Source: Enoplolaimus lenunculus
Lineage: Eukaryota > Nematoda > Enoplea > Enoplida > Thoracostomopsidae
Assembly (NCBI GenBank): GCA_030248215.1
Contig: JASANG010003262.1
Span: forward strand, 124,001-188,000
DNA length: 64,000 nt
Direction: 5' to 3'
Shown here: positions 12,201-22,240 of the stretch, piece by piece
How positions within the stretch are numbered: position 1 is the stretch's first letter
Layout of the letters: each line of letters begins with the position of its first letter
Notes under the pieces: generated by a model
Database searches by the model: none
Told to the model about the DNA's origin: nothing
Seen by the model: the letters and a program-made list of their open reading frames with translations, nothing else
Position numbers and translations under genes: made by a program

Positions 12201-15200
12201 CGTTGTATAAAAATAATATTTACTAGTAAACGTAGTTACACACATGTGCAATACTCAAACGTGTCCGCGTCAGGAATGTTTATGAACATTCTCACGCGGA
12301 AATGAGCCCGTTCTCACGGTAACACCGCTGTTTCATTGACTTGTTTAGATTGAATTTTGTTTCAGGTGCGTGTACATCGATCGGTGCCCAAACGTGTGGT
12401 TTCAACATGAGTTGTATCGAAATTGAAAATTCAGTTCAGTGCATCTGCAAAAATGGTTACATGGATATTCGTAACACACCGTTCAAAGATGAATTCAATC
12501 TACATTCGGTCCAGTGTTTAAGTAAGTTTGACTTGAAAAAGTATCGTTTGATTAGGCCACGTTAAGATGTTTTCAAGGGCCGTAGTTGACATTTTATTTC
12601 TCGATTGCAGAGCCAGAAAGAGCGATAATTAGCTAATTTAAAGCCGTCAATTTCAGAACTATCCGACGTCAACGAATGTGCCCTCGGTTTAGACAACTGC
12701 AACCCTGTGGCAGATTGTATCGATCTACCTCAAGGCTACACTTGCTCATGCCCTCCCGGCTACACGGATGGTAATCCAACGCAGCCAGGACGGGCGTGTG
12801 CCGCTCCGTCGTGTGCCATGTGTAACGGAAACGGCGATTGCGTACCGGATCCAGAAAATAATGGTCTGAGATGCGAGTAAGTGTTTTTTAAAATTATTAT
12901 TTGTTGGGGTTGGTTAACTGTTTTTGACACGAATATTTTCTGCTTTATCTGAGTTATATGCTTTCAAGCTAGGATTCGAACCTCGATCTGTTTGGTGAGT
13001 GATGAATCATGATGGCTTTCGCAATGATATCATTGCATCGTTACGATTAATACAACACCTGTTTGAAGATTTGTAACAGTTGCAGTTACACACTGGTTTT
13101 GTAGTTTGACCATTTCGCAAATTAAACATTCGTTGTACAGCCTACAGCGGTTAGCCGTTTAGGCTTAATAAGATATATATTCATAGCTTCTTTGGCAAAA
13201 ATTTGAGTGCGGGGTTAAATTTCGATTTACGGCTACGGTTCCGTAACCATAGCTATATTCTGACCTACGCGTTTCAGATGCCATAGATGGTTTGCAGGAC
13301 GCCATTGCAAAACTGATGTTAAACGTAAGTTTAAATACAAAATTGTTCAAAAAAACAACGTAAACAACAAATGTGTGACATAAAACAAATAAACTCGTAG
13401 CCGGTTCGGCTTAGAGACAACGATTTCAGTAGGGGTGTGCAAGGGATACACACGGCATTACAAGCGGGGCAAAAACGTTTAAACGTGGAGACAGAAGTAT
13501 CAAGAGCACTAACCACCCCCTCCCAGCGCTAATGTGGATGGCAGTTCAAAAACATAGCTCGCAAGTTGGAATTGTTTCGTTGTAGAACAGTGAATTCATA
13601 GCGAAAAGAAATTGGAAATTTTAAATTTTTGTATGATCTCTATCCAGGAAATGGGTTTTTTTCCAAGTGCTCATTTTGGTCCGTTCATGGAGTAAAGTTG
13701 AAAATTTATCTGATTTTTTTTTCTTGAGTTATCTTTTTTTTGTTCTACTGCAATTTTCGGTCACTAAGTATTTCTATCAATGATTCCTTACCGTTATTTG
13801 TTAACTTTAAATTTTACCGAATTTAATTTTCAAGTTATCTTATTTTGTTCTACAGCCATTTTGGTTTATCAAGCATTTTAACCAATGATCCGTTGCCAAT
13901 TTATTCAATCATGTTTCATGCTATATTTTTTAGCTATAACTCTGCTAAATAAATATTTTTTTAGTTATCCTCGTTATCCTGTTCGCCATCATATTTCTAC
14001 TATTGTGCTTGTGTTGTTTACTGTTTTTCTGTCTTCGATGTCGATGTGTCAAAGCGGGCGAATTATGGTACCGCGAGGCGCCGTTTACGTACCGCAAAAA
14101 TTGGCCCTGGTCCACTCTGCAGGGTTCGTCGAGTTCAGAAAGCGGTGGCGAGTTTTCGGCGTTTGTAAGTTACCATTTCAACGTGACCTTGAACGCTGGT
14201 TAAATTTTTAACTGGCTTAGTTGGCATCATATTTTCGAAAATGGTACCATGTGTAAGACAGAATTTTACGAAAATAAAAAAATCTCACTCAACAGTTTAA
14301 TTATTAGAGCCGCTAAAATTACGTTTGGCTTCTCGATCGCTGCGGTCGCAACGTTTTTTCATTATATATTACACTGCAAAAATGGTTATTCAAATTCGAC
14401 TCAATTTGATTCTGGCGCAGTCGAATTTTGACTCAGTTTGTGTTGTCAGGAAAAGCCTATTTCGGAGTCAATTTGACTCACCATTTTTGCAGTGTACGTT
14501 AGCACACGTCGTAAATTTCTAGTTTTGCAATGGATTATATATAATGCACCTGGCTTTCAATTTCGGTCCCTTTAGGCTTCAAACTGTAAAAACGCGTATT
14601 CTTCATAAGAAAAATGTTCGTACATCCGTCAGATATGCTTGTAAGATGATGTACTAAATTGCAGAATACAAAATTCAAATCGAAATATACCTGAAGCCGA
14701 ATCAAAACTTACCTGACCAAGGGTATTTCAGTTAAATTTAAATTTATCAAAATAGAATAATTGTCTGGTGTATTTTTAGGGCAAAGGTGGATCCGAGTAT
14801 TATCCAGATATGACAATTCCGCGAGCGAAATTAGACAAAAATGCACAAGTACAAAAAACAACTGCAGAGCAAGGCCAACTTGTACAATATCTTGACACCA
14901 ACGTAAGATTTTCGGCTTTTGTGTACGCTTCTGCGAATAAAGTTAAACCTAAACCTAAAGCTGATTTTAAGCCTACTTTGTGCCCTTTCCAACAACACGT
15001 TCTGTACGACCTTTTGCCTAAAGTTAAGGACCACGCCGGGAATCGAACCTTGGCTCGCTTGTATTCGAGTCAACCATGATACCTCTACACCATGTGGTCG
15101 AGTGTAGCTTCATATTCCGGTATATGTGCACACGTATGGCAACAGTCTATGAAAATCAAATTTTTCAGGTTACAGTTGTTAGACAAGCATAAATGTAATT

Positions 15201-18200
15201 GTGTTGAAGTTTGAGCAATTTTTTTTGAAAGTTTAAGCTGTGAACTGTCAATAGATTGGCGGTATGTAAAAATTACAAGTTACACCACATTCCATGATTT
15301 GTTTAAAATGAAATTATAAGCAAAACTATTACGTGGAAAAGTGCTCAAATTACGTATCGTAAGCGTTCCAGCTTTATTAATATTAATGATATTCCTGTTT
15401 TTATATTCGTTTTAAACTGCTTTATTTCGTGCTTCCAGGTCAAAATCCCTCGAGCTCGTCTGACAGGCAGCCGTTCGTCGCTTGACCGAGAAGGCAGCGA
15501 GTCAGTGATGTTCAGCGAATCCATTCAACACCATCATCAGCAACGCGTTTACCCTCCACGTCAACGTCGCCACTCGAGTAGCTCGAGCTCAGGCTCGTGC
15601 TCGTCTGATTCTTCGTCGGAGTATACGACTCGAGAAGAGTTTGAACGACGTGTGATTACCAGGTGGGGGTTTGGAGGATAGCGAAAATTTTGTTGAAATA
15701 TTGAGTGTGTTTTTAACTTTTCGTTCAATAGTTTGAGTCTTTTAAATATTTTAAAACAAGCGTGGTGAGATCGGAAAGTTTTTCATTCAAAGTGAGTTTT
15801 GTAAACAATTAACAGCAAACAATCTTATCGCTTATTTTAAATATTTTGCAGTATATTTCAATGTTTCTAACCCTTTGTATGAGGTAAGTTTTTCTAAATT
15901 GCTCCACGGTTTATATAGATTTGACAATGTTCATCTCTTAAAATAGTCGATTTAAATTTCGTTTCTTTGAGATGAAAAATCACGGTGTAGTTGCAAACCG
16001 CCTAACTATTTATCAGTAGGCCAACGCTGCTTATACGGCGTACATCTAGATTAAGTATATTCCTACGCCTAAGCCTGCAAAAACTGCTAATTCTGAGTCT
16101 ACCTAAGTTCAAAGCTAAGCTTGCGCACATAATAGTAATCTAAAGTTTAATCCTACTCTATTGGAGACGTGCGAGAAAACGTAACGTTCCTAAAAGTAAT
16201 ATGGGACAACATATATATCGTTTAAAAGAAATAATTGATTTTTCTCCCCTTCCATTAAGCCTTCAACAAAAAATGAGCTTGGATCGGGAAAAAATGCACC
16301 CCCTCGGCATTTTGACCCCTCCCCCGACCGTTGGATCGGATTGGAGCGCTTCCCCAAGGTATCGAGTATAATTGCATTTTTTTAGCACAAACATCAAACG
16401 AAACGAACAAAGCAAATCTGCAGTCGACGTACACAACACAGCAACTGCCGAATTTCACGTCTACCCACCGTCGGCAACGACCCATAGCGGCGTAGATAAC
16501 GCCGGGTTTCAAACGTCAGCAACCGTACTGACAAGTACCGGTGGAGCCGGTGATTATTCATCGTATAGGCAGGTATGCTATCGGTTGTTGCGTTCTGATA
16601 AAAAAATAAGCCAAATCCTAGCGCGGTAATGATTAAAAGTAAAACATCGTGTGCTTATGACGCTGTGGATCCAAATATTTTGTATGCTTGTCCTTTTTGT
16701 AAAAACTATTCATGTTTAAAGCGGTGGTGAACGATCGCTTGCTTAAGCTGCGAAACTTTTTAAAATCTTTTTAAGCTAACAGTATTAACCCTTTCTCACG
16801 TGAATATTTTCTATTTCACCTGAGACGTATTTTTATGCTAGGATTCGAACTCCAGTGACTGGAGTGGGAGGCGTGTACCATCACCGCTCAGCTATAGGAG
16901 ATTGACGCTCGAGCCTGCGGGGGCTCTCACGTCTTGTGGTGGTTTAGTACTATGTATACGTGTTGCAATTGTTAAACACGGTGCGATATATATTATTTAA
17001 CGTATATACACTGCGCTGAGTTGCCTATAGGCAACTCAATGTGAGAAGGGGTTAAACTTGAAATATATAGCGTCATTGTTGCGAAACGTTCGCATTGACG
17101 CTTAGCTTAGTGGCTTTGAGGACTGAATCGGCAGTAACATTGTTCATGAAAGGCTCTATATGGTGCGGTTTCGTTTAGATTAGACTCCCTTGAGTGCCTG
17201 AAAAGCAGAACGTGTGTACATTACATTTAACCTTAGGTAAAATGTAGATTTAAATTTTTCTATTCCATTGTTTTGAATTTGAAAAAAATTTTTTAGGACG
17301 AACAGGATTACGATCAAAGCATTGCAACAGTATCGATGGGTGCTCGCTACGCAGATACAATGACGTCATGCAGCCAACCTCGAGGAACCTCAGAGTATAC
17401 GGTAAGTTAAAAAATATGGTTAGGGTGTGTATTCTCAAGTGCCTGTAGCGCCTGTCACCTGTTGGTTTAAGGTACTGTAGCTTTTGAACCAATGACGGTA
17501 AGTTTCCTAAGTGTACTTGTATTCTCTCGCCAGATGTAAGCGGTCTTGCTCCCTTTCTGGTTTGTTTTATTTGTTGTGCATTGTATTGTATCATATATTG
17601 CGTTGTATCATACTTTACTTGTACAATAAACGCTTTTGTTGTTGTTGTTGTTGGTATCGTACGTGATTGACGGCGCCGTCCGCCACCATACGATATTGTG
17701 CGTGAGTGACGGCGCTGTCCGCCGCCACACGGTATCGTACGTGAGTGACGGCGCCGTCCACCACCATACAGTATCGTACGTGAGCGACTTTGCCGTCCGT
17801 CACCATACGGTATCGTACGTGAGTGACGGCGCCGTCCGCCACCATACGGTATCGTACGTGAGTGACGGCGCCGTCCGCCACCATACGGTATCGTACGTGA
17901 GTGACGGCGCCGTCCGCCACCATACGGTATCGTACGTGAGTGACGGCGCCGTCCGCCACCATACGGTATCGTACGTGAGTGACGGTGCCGTCCGCCACCA
18001 GACGGCATCGTACGTGAGTGACAGCGCCGTCCGCCACCATACGGTATCGAACGTCAAACGATACCGTACGCGTGACGGACGGTGATGGATGGCGCTGTAC
18101 AGGTGACGAACGGCGCCGGATGTCATACAAAGTATAGCACCACCTTAATTCGTTAGTGGTAATTAACAAATTAAGTTCATATCTGTGTTCTTTGTGCACA

Positions 18201-19190
18201 ACTCCTCTGACAAATTAAGTAATGAATTGGTAAGGTTCATTTTCATTTTCGGGCTGACGTATAACTTCAAAATGGTTCATATTTTAGGAGCGAGATTTTG
18301 ACGAAATTACTGAAGAAGCCGGTTCACAGTTATGCTCGAATGATACTGCTGACCAGGTATGAGCAAAATAACATTTGCATTGACTATCGTTTTCATCTTG
18401 AAAACTTATTTTAGAGTAGGTTTTACAAATTTTTTGAGCGTATTTAGTTGCCAGCTAGAGATAACGGGATATTAGAAATCTTACCGTGGAACAAAATTTA
18501 CTTTCACAAACATTTGATTGTCTTGCAGAACAACTATAACGAAGGCATATGACGCTTTTCTATATTTCCGCCACTAACTTGAGCTTAAACCTAAGCCTAA
18601 TTCTAAACCTAAGCCAAAGTTTAATCCAAAGCCTCATTTTGCCAATAATCAAGTTTGGCAAACTTTGTTGGAGGTTTACAGAAGTCGGCTTTGAATTTAG
18701 ACTTATTAACATGCTTAGGCTTAAATTTGGGTTTGCGCTTAGGAAAAGGTTTAAGCTATATACTCTTCAAAGTAACATTCGAGATATGGGCCATGTTGAG
18801 ATCAGGGGTGGAATTTTTCTGCGTGACTACAATGGGGTAAGCTTAAACTTTTAAGTAATTTTTTGCTTAGACTTAGATTTAGGCTAAAGCTAAGGTATAT
18901 TCTCATTCTTGCGTTTAGGCTTAGGCTTATGTTTATGCGTTTAGGCTTAGGCTTTAGGCTTAGGCTAAGGAATATGTTTATACTACTGTTACCGCATTGT
19001 TGTATACGATTGACCGAGACTTGAAAACTGGCATTTTCAAATAGTTTTATTCCAGACAGTGTACGATAAGAAAACCATTGTTCGAAATCAACACGATTTC
19101 TCTCCTGATCCTTCGGGCCGCGGGGGCCGAGAGTACATTCGTAACGAAACGACAACTAAAATTATTGCAAGCGATGCTAAAAATGGTTAA
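236..19190 (+). CDS. mua-3/mup-4: MUA-3/MUP-4-like EGF and SEA domain transmembrane receptor (5' end outside window)
   Basis: Known role of the family: nematode epidermal receptors at fibrous organelles (hemidesmosomes) that tie the cuticle to intermediate filaments so that muscle pull is transmitted. Exons, all with GT..AG borders and agreeing phases: 236-553, 918-1064, 1462-1614, 2811-2954, 3420-3569, 4659-4805, 5363-5533, 6192-6319, 7088-7346, 8070-8207, 8770-8897, 9354-9434, 10383-10557, 11484-11618, 12001-12144, 12366-12521, 12657-12876, 13278-13324, 13965-14164, 14780-14902, 15439-15662, 16386-16572, 17297-17401, 18288-18356, 19056-19190. Together they give 1294 residues in one frame and a TAA stop. 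Domain order is eight EGF, SEA, EGF, SEA, five EGF, membrane helix, cytoplasmic tail. The N-terminal part of the family (more EGF, LDLa and vWA domains) must lie upstream. I cannot tell MUA-3 from MUP-4. Exon model inferred by eye; family call strong. Confidence 0.9.
1065..1461. other. Receptor introns: general content
   Basis: This intron and most shorter ones contain no recognised element, only AT-rich sequence and a pyrimidine tract before TTTCAG or TTTTAG. Element-bearing receptor introns are those starting at 1615, 2955, 3570, 6320, 7347, 8208, 8898, 10558, 14165, 14903, 16573, 17402 and 18357. The introns from 5534 to 6191 and from 13325 to 13964 have no recognised element. Confidence 0.5.
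2291..2712. mobile_element. Element with CCTGTTCCTGTTCC runs at both ends
   Basis: Starts CAACCGGAATTCCTGTTCC and ends GAGTTCTTGTTGGAACCCTG. Both ends carry runs of CTGTTC around an AT-rich centre; again similar in layout to the hAT-like group. Receptor intron. Confidence 0.4.
3583..3742 (-). mobile_element. Family A element (diverged)
   Basis: Opposite orientation to the reference copy (CCTAAG on the plus strand). Begins GTAAAGAACAGGGGCG and keeps CAGTAGTATAAGCATATTCC. Right terminus is decayed. Intron of the receptor gene. Confidence 0.55.
3826..4011 (+). mobile_element. Family B element
   Basis: GGGCGTCCAGGTTTCTGGTG on the left, TTTTAAAGTAACATTGGC on the right, hexamers between. The outer left end is damaged. 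In a receptor intron. Confidence 0.65.
4876..5092 (+). mobile_element. Family A element: GGCC-ended MITE with TTAGGC core (reference copy)
   Basis: Family description. Ends are inverted repeats of about 24 bp (GCCCATGTATAGAACAGGGC at the left, its complement at the right). The interior holds two unidirectional blocks of TTAGGC-like hexamers, separated by a short spacer with GAATA/ATAAGC motifs. The end next to the hexamers reads AATATGCTTATACTACTGTT; the other end holds GAGTCAGTTTAAGCTTTAGA. There is no coding capacity. Structure suggests a non-autonomous DNA transposon. This copy lies in an intron of the receptor gene. Confidence 0.75.
6515..6728 (+). mobile_element. Family A element
   Basis: GGCCCATGTAAAGATCAGGG at the left, TTCTTTACATTGGCC at the right, dense CTTAGG hexamers between. 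Receptor intron. The left end uses a variant sub-terminal sequence (ATTTTTCTGCGGGAATAGAA) shared with the copies at 18787, 42890 and 55794. Confidence 0.7.
6836..7052. mobile_element. Old copies related to the TTAA element
   Basis: Two adjacent degenerate segments, each with GAATATTTTC(A/T)(G/A)TTTCGTCTGAAATCTA then AACCCCGGAC(T/A)CTCC and GAATTGCGT, resembling the left half of the TTAA family. Another relic seems to lie at about 12920-13000. Confidence 0.35.
7368..7560. mobile_element. hAT-like MITE with perfect 8-bp target duplication
   Basis: Terminal inverted repeats CAGGGCCGAAGCAG and CTGCTCCGGCCCTG. TTGTTAAC occurs on both sides (7360-7367 and 7561-7568), an exact 8-bp duplication as hAT transposition makes. 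The 193-bp interior is G-rich and non-coding. It begins 21 bases after the donor of the receptor exon ending at 7346. Confidence 0.85.
7744..8023. mobile_element. Foldback MITE (AAGCCCTATTCACACGTGCAAG family)
   Basis: Left AAGCCCTATTCACACGTGCA, right TGCACGTTTGAATAGGGCTT; arms extend inward with GCTGCGAGA / TCTCGCAGC and repeats of TTGCAAGTGCAAG. The arms could form a hairpin of over 50 bp in receptor pre-mRNA, 46 bases before exon 8070. Confidence 0.7.
8575..8720 (+). mobile_element. Family A element, partial
   Basis: Degenerate CTTAGG hexamers ending AGCATTATGCTTGGGTTAC; no clear left terminus. Receptor intron before exon 8770. Confidence 0.4.
11001..11453. mobile_element. Element with GGGTGCAACCGGAAT termini
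   Basis: AGGGTGCAACCGGAATCCGG to CCGGTTGCGGTAAATTTTAA and GTTGCAC. Related design to the 32372 family (sub-terminal pyrimidine-rich CCGGTT runs) but a different sub-terminal repeat. It sits in the receptor intron before exon 11484. Confidence 0.45.
11484..14164 (+). other. Juxtamembrane EGF domains and transmembrane helix
   Basis: Exons 11484-11618, 12001-12144, 12366-12521 and the first part of 12657-12876 each encode an EGF-like domain. A fifth is split between 12657-12876 and the 47-nt exon 13278-13324, with the intron falling inside a Cys-Glu-Cys junction (phase 2). Exon 13965-14164 begins with a 24-residue hydrophobic helix (LILVILFAIIFLLLCLCC and on), then Arg/Cys/Lys residues that mark the cytoplasmic side, and continues as a serine-rich tail (GSSSSESGG). 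Confidence 0.85.
14372..14494. mobile_element. TA-flanked foldback MITE (CACTGCAAAAATGG family)
   Basis: Termini CACTGCAAAAATGG and CCATTTTTGCAGTG, flanked by TA on both sides, with repeated GTCAAATTTGACTC-like motifs inside so that the whole 123 bp can fold back. The TA target site fits Tc1/mariner-type movement. Receptor intron. Confidence 0.7.
15029..15099 (-). mobile_element. tRNA-derived element, tRNA-like head (71 nt)
   Basis: Acceptor arms GACCACA and CGTGGTC pair at six of seven bases; GTGTAGAGGTATCA is D-arm/A-box-like and GGTTCGATTCC is a B box. T-stem and anticodon stem have mismatches, so not a working tRNA. The anticodon position reads CGA in a class I fold. Sequence after the tRNA part (AGGCAAAAGGTCGTACAG) is shared with the copy at 36031, which marks a SINE. 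Confidence 0.6.
16785..17055 (-). mobile_element. TTAA-flanked piggyBac-like element with tRNA-like promoter (reference copy)
   Basis: Family description. TTAA at each end; inverted termini CCCTTTCTCACGTG and the complement of CAATGTGAGAAGGGG. Read on the minus strand, the body contains a pol III A box like TAGCTGAGYGGT and a B box GGAGTTCGAATCC about 35 bases apart, i.e. a tRNA-like head. TTAA target sites and CCC-starting termini are the mark of piggyBac elements. No protein is encoded. Receptor intron. Confidence 0.7.
17430..17655 (+). repeat. Possible 3' tail of a LINE
   Basis: A pyrimidine-rich stretch ends with AATAAACGCTTTTG followed by (TTG)5. Short simple tails after AATAAA are typical of RTE- or R1-type LINE 3' ends. 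No reverse transcriptase is present, so this is a weak call. Confidence 0.25.
17655..18060 (+). repeat. 39-bp minisatellite with palindromic core, about 10 units
   Basis: Units contain TATCGTACGTGAGTGACGGC, GCCGTCCGCC and ACCATACGG; each has the perfect 12-bp palindrome GACGGCGCCGTC. Because 39 is a multiple of three, all frames stay open and mimic proteins on both strands. Flanks (GTACAGGTGACGAACGGCGC, AAAGTATAGCACCACC) resemble the GCGCTATACTT repeat group, and single units recur near 21390 and 42070. It is in a receptor intron between exons 17297 and 18288. Confidence 0.85.
18570..18785. mobile_element. Composite of TTAGGC-core fragments
   Basis: A left part with CCTAAG hexamers and a right part with CTTAGG hexamers ending CTTCAAAGTAACATTCG, the terminus of family B. 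Likely two fragments of opposite orientation. It directly precedes the next family A copy. Confidence 0.4.
18787..19015 (+). mobile_element. Family A element
   Basis: GGGCCATGTTGAGATCAGGG at the left; hexamers; AATATGTTTATACTACTGTT at the right. Sits in the last intron of the receptor gene, 40 bases before the terminal exon. Confidence 0.65.
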
Positions 19191-19423
19191 ATCTAATTGT
19201 GATTTTAAAAAGTTTTTCTAATTCGTTTTTGAACTCAGGTCACAAAAGTTCATCTTGAAAAACATTTTGCAATTTTGAATTAAATTTTTAACTTTAAGTC
19301 TTGCCTGACGCTATCGCTGACTTTGTGAATCGCGTAGGCTTAAGCTTAGCTTTAGGCAAAAGGATAAATGTTAAAATACTGCATGATGCGCTGTGTTTAA
19401 TAGCTCATATTATCGTCCGGTAA

Positions 19424-19612
19424 TGTGTCCCATGTAAAGATCACGGGCAGAACGTTTTTCTGTGAAACTGTAATAGAGTAAGGTTAAGCTTAAGACTAAA
19501 TTTTGTGCTTTGACACAGGTTTAGGTATAAGCTCATTCTTACGCTTAGGTTTAGGCTATTAGGCTTAGGTATATGCATATACCACTGTTACGGCCCTGTT
19601 CTAAGCACTGGC
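19424..19612 (+). mobile_element. Family A element
   Basis: CCCATGTAAAGATCACGGGC at the left and ACGGCCCTGTTCTAAGCACT at the right; hexamers largely decayed. First element downstream of the receptor gene. Confidence 0.6.
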
Positions 19613-19887
19613 CGGTGTGTGGGGGGGGGGGAAGAAATTGAACTTAGACGAAATTGGAATTATTAATAGGGTCGCATTAATTAGCTATACCGTTTAAAAA
19701 CAATGTAACAGAGGTTTAGCTAAATAATGCCAGTACGTTAATGATTACTAGAAATTATTATTTGAATCTCGATTTGTTGGACTTTATAATTTATAATAAG
19801 CGTTGTTCAAACGGTGTATTTTTTGCCGCTACAAAAACCAAGCAATGCCTTGAAATAATAGAATTAGCCAACATCAGTGATGAACAG

Positions 19888-20048
19888 TTAAAACACACCC
19901 ATGTATTACACCAATTTGTAACAAATTTAAAATTTCAAAAATGGTGCACGATGAGTATAGCGCAACCTAAGCATTGCGTTTATACTCGACTTGCGTCATT
20001 TTTGAAATTTTACATTTATTACAAATTGTTGCGCTACATGGGTGTGAA
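19888..20048. repeat. Foldback repeat
   Basis: CACACCCATGTATTACACCA at the left returns inverted as GTTGCGCTACATGGGTGTG at the right; AAATTTCAAAAATG pairs with CATTTTTGAAATTT. Arms of about 70 bp around TATAGCGCAACC / GTTTATACTCG. Followed by a GCGCTATACTC / AGCATAGCGC pair at 20050-20098. Confidence 0.6.
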
Positions 20049-20724
20049 ACGTTGCGCTATACTCGCCGCGCGCCGCCAAAAAGCATAGCGCAACTCTTAA
20101 GCGTTCGCTTAATAGACCGAGGCTGAAAATTTCCTTATAATTTATAACCTTCAAGATACTGCTAGGAACGCTTTCTATCCGTGGACCTACGGAGATAAAG
20201 TAACACATACTTTAGCTGCAAAAACTTGCACATGTGAAGTACGCGGCTGTCAATTTAGTTGTTCATGCCAATTCCAGCTTGCCATCTGTGTTGTTTTATC
20301 ATTATTAATATGTATTAATTGCTAATTGCTAAGAATGCACATTGATGTTTTTTGGTCTAAAGCTATTTTAGTATAGGCGGCTTGAGTGATTTTTGTAAAA
20401 ATGACTTTGAAACGAACGAGTTGCGCTTGTAATTTTTGCACGAAATTTAGACATAAAACGCAACTTTTTCTTAAAATTTTAAAACAGTTGGGTTGTTTTG
20501 TTTGTAAATGAAACTTAAATCTTCATTGGATCCAAAAATATTACGCTATTTTGAACGCTTTTTACGTTGCAAACAGCATTTTTCGAAACATTTTTTTTAT
20601 GTGCGGTGCTATTTCAGTTTTTATTTTACCAAAACATGAAAAACGTTTTGTATTTTAGCAATATTTCTTTGTATAACTTAAAGTTTAACTTAATGTAAGA
20701 ATATTAACATTGTCTAACATTTTG

Positions 20725-20930
20725 GCCATTGTTACTTTGAAAGGTGTAACAATAGTATAAATACACCTGTATGAACATTTTCTTAAAATGAGTCTAAGCC
20801 TACGCCTGGGCGTAAGGATAAATTTATAGCCAAAGTTAGGCTTACGCCTAAGATGAAATTGAGTCTAAAATTTAAGATTACTCTATTGCAGTCCCACGCA
20901 AAACGACTCCCATCAAAGTAACATTGACCC
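20725..20930 (-). mobile_element. TTAGGC-core element, hybrid of families A and B
   Basis: Ends resemble family B (GTTACTTTGAAAGG and CAAAGTAACATTG) but the inner part has GAGTCTAAAATTTAAG and CTCTATTGCAGTCCC as in family A. It suggests exchange between the two families. Confidence 0.45.
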
Positions 20931-21074
20931 CCATATTTATCTAGTAATTGTTTCTCAGTGTTATAACTAATGACCGGTGTAATCCAACTGATGCAATACA
21001 TTATTTGACTGCCAATATCAGTGCATTTTATGCGTTTTAGTGCATTTTATGCATTTTATTTCACTGCCAATTTA

Positions 21075-21178
21075 TGTGCAAACCGGACCGGTAATCCGTT
21101 ACGCCGTGGGTTCGAGTCCCACCGCATCCGCAGCCAAATTTTCGTGAATGGCTCTGTATGGTACTGCTCTAACTTAGA
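21075..21178 (+). mobile_element. tRNA-derived SINE segment (5' truncated)
   Basis: T-arm GTGGG-TTCGAGT-CCCAC followed by CGCATCCGCAGCCAAATTTT and GGCTCTGTATGGTACTGCTC. Same family as 34610; the A box is lost. Confidence 0.5.
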
Positions 21179-22240
21179 ATTACACACTTTTCCGGCCTAT
21201 AGCCAACTGATGGGAGTTCAGCCCTCAAACATGAAAAAAATTGGTGCTCTTTTAGGAATTTTAAGTTGCGCAACGTAGTATGGAGGTTTTGCCTCCATAC
21301 CAGGTTTAGTTGGTTTTATAAATATGTCTACTTAAATCAAGTATTACCGCTTAAATCGTTGACAGTTAGATGGCGCTATACTTGTCGTGCGGCGTAGTCC
21401 ATCACCGTCATGCGTTATCCGTCTACGCCCGTCACCATACGGTATCCTCACGCCAACGCCACCCTTAGTTTGATGCTTCAGCGTATCGGTTCAGCGCAAC
21501 ATTACAATTATTCTATAAGTTCTCTAATTTGACAAGTAAACTAATTTTGTACCAACAAACCCAATGGATCTCAGAGACAGTCTTCGCTCCTCACGCAATT
21601 TTTCTCATCAGCAATCTGTCAACCCCCCCCCAAACTTTTAACCTTTTGTACAACCTCCACGATCCCAAGTACGCGTTCGGACAAAAATTCCAATTTCAAG
21701 GGATAATTATCGATGAGGCGAATTTTTCCCGAGGGGATGAGGCTGGTACAAGCGAATATTTTTACACGAAACTGGGCCAAGTTTAAACTACAGGGGGAAC
21801 GTTGTACAAAGGATCAAATTTGGAATGGACATTGTATAAAAGGTCAGTCCAATGAGCGAGTATGTCCTCCTGATCTGTCCCAAATTTACATGTTTTCAGT
21901 GTGTCCAACGGTACTTTTGATCTGTTTGATAGTATTATTATTGTTGTTTTGTAATTTTGAATGTATTTTTATACAGTTGCGCGATATTTGGTTTCAATAA
22001 ATCAGATGACAAGTGCAGTAAATGGAACAGTTTCAACGTAAGCACATAAACGAATATTCAGTGGTAGAATACAAAAATCTGTGACTATGTAAACTCGAAA
22101 TATATAGTGAAAGAAATCTCGCGAGCGAATAGACAAACGTAATTGTAATAATGACTAAATTTGGGTTTTGCATCGGTCCGGCAACTTTTCGATCTCTGAG
22201 ACTCCGCAAATTCGTCCTGGTTGCAGTCTTGCTAGATCAC

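Larger units (their letters stand above)
14780..19190 (+). other. Cytoplasmic tail of the receptor
   Basis: Exons 14780-14902, 15439-15662, 16386-16572, 17297-17401, 18288-18356 and 19056-19190. The motif IPRA(K/R)L occurs twice, in the first two exons. The second is rich in Ser, His and Arg, as expected for a flexible anchor region. The last exon starts TVYDKKTIVRNQHDF, which looks conserved and closes with a stop at 19188-19190. This exon is easily missed because its frame is open only between its splice acceptor and stop. In this family the tail is thought to link to intermediate filaments. Confidence 0.8.

Noticed and set aside
17655-18060. CRISPR-like array
   Set aside because: Direct repeats are head to tail with no unique spacers, and the genome is eukaryotic.
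17250-18200. Long open frames of repetitive SDGAVRHHTVSYV-like or GGGRRRHSRT-like protein
   Set aside because: They come from a 39-bp minisatellite whose length is a multiple of three, which keeps frames open on both strands; they lie in an intron and have no domain.
18802-19155. Minus-strand frame with a Leu/Ser-rich sequence
   Set aside because: It overlaps a TTAGGC-core element and the terminal receptor exon, which is well supported on the plus strand. The same false Leu/Ser/Lys frames appear over other copies.
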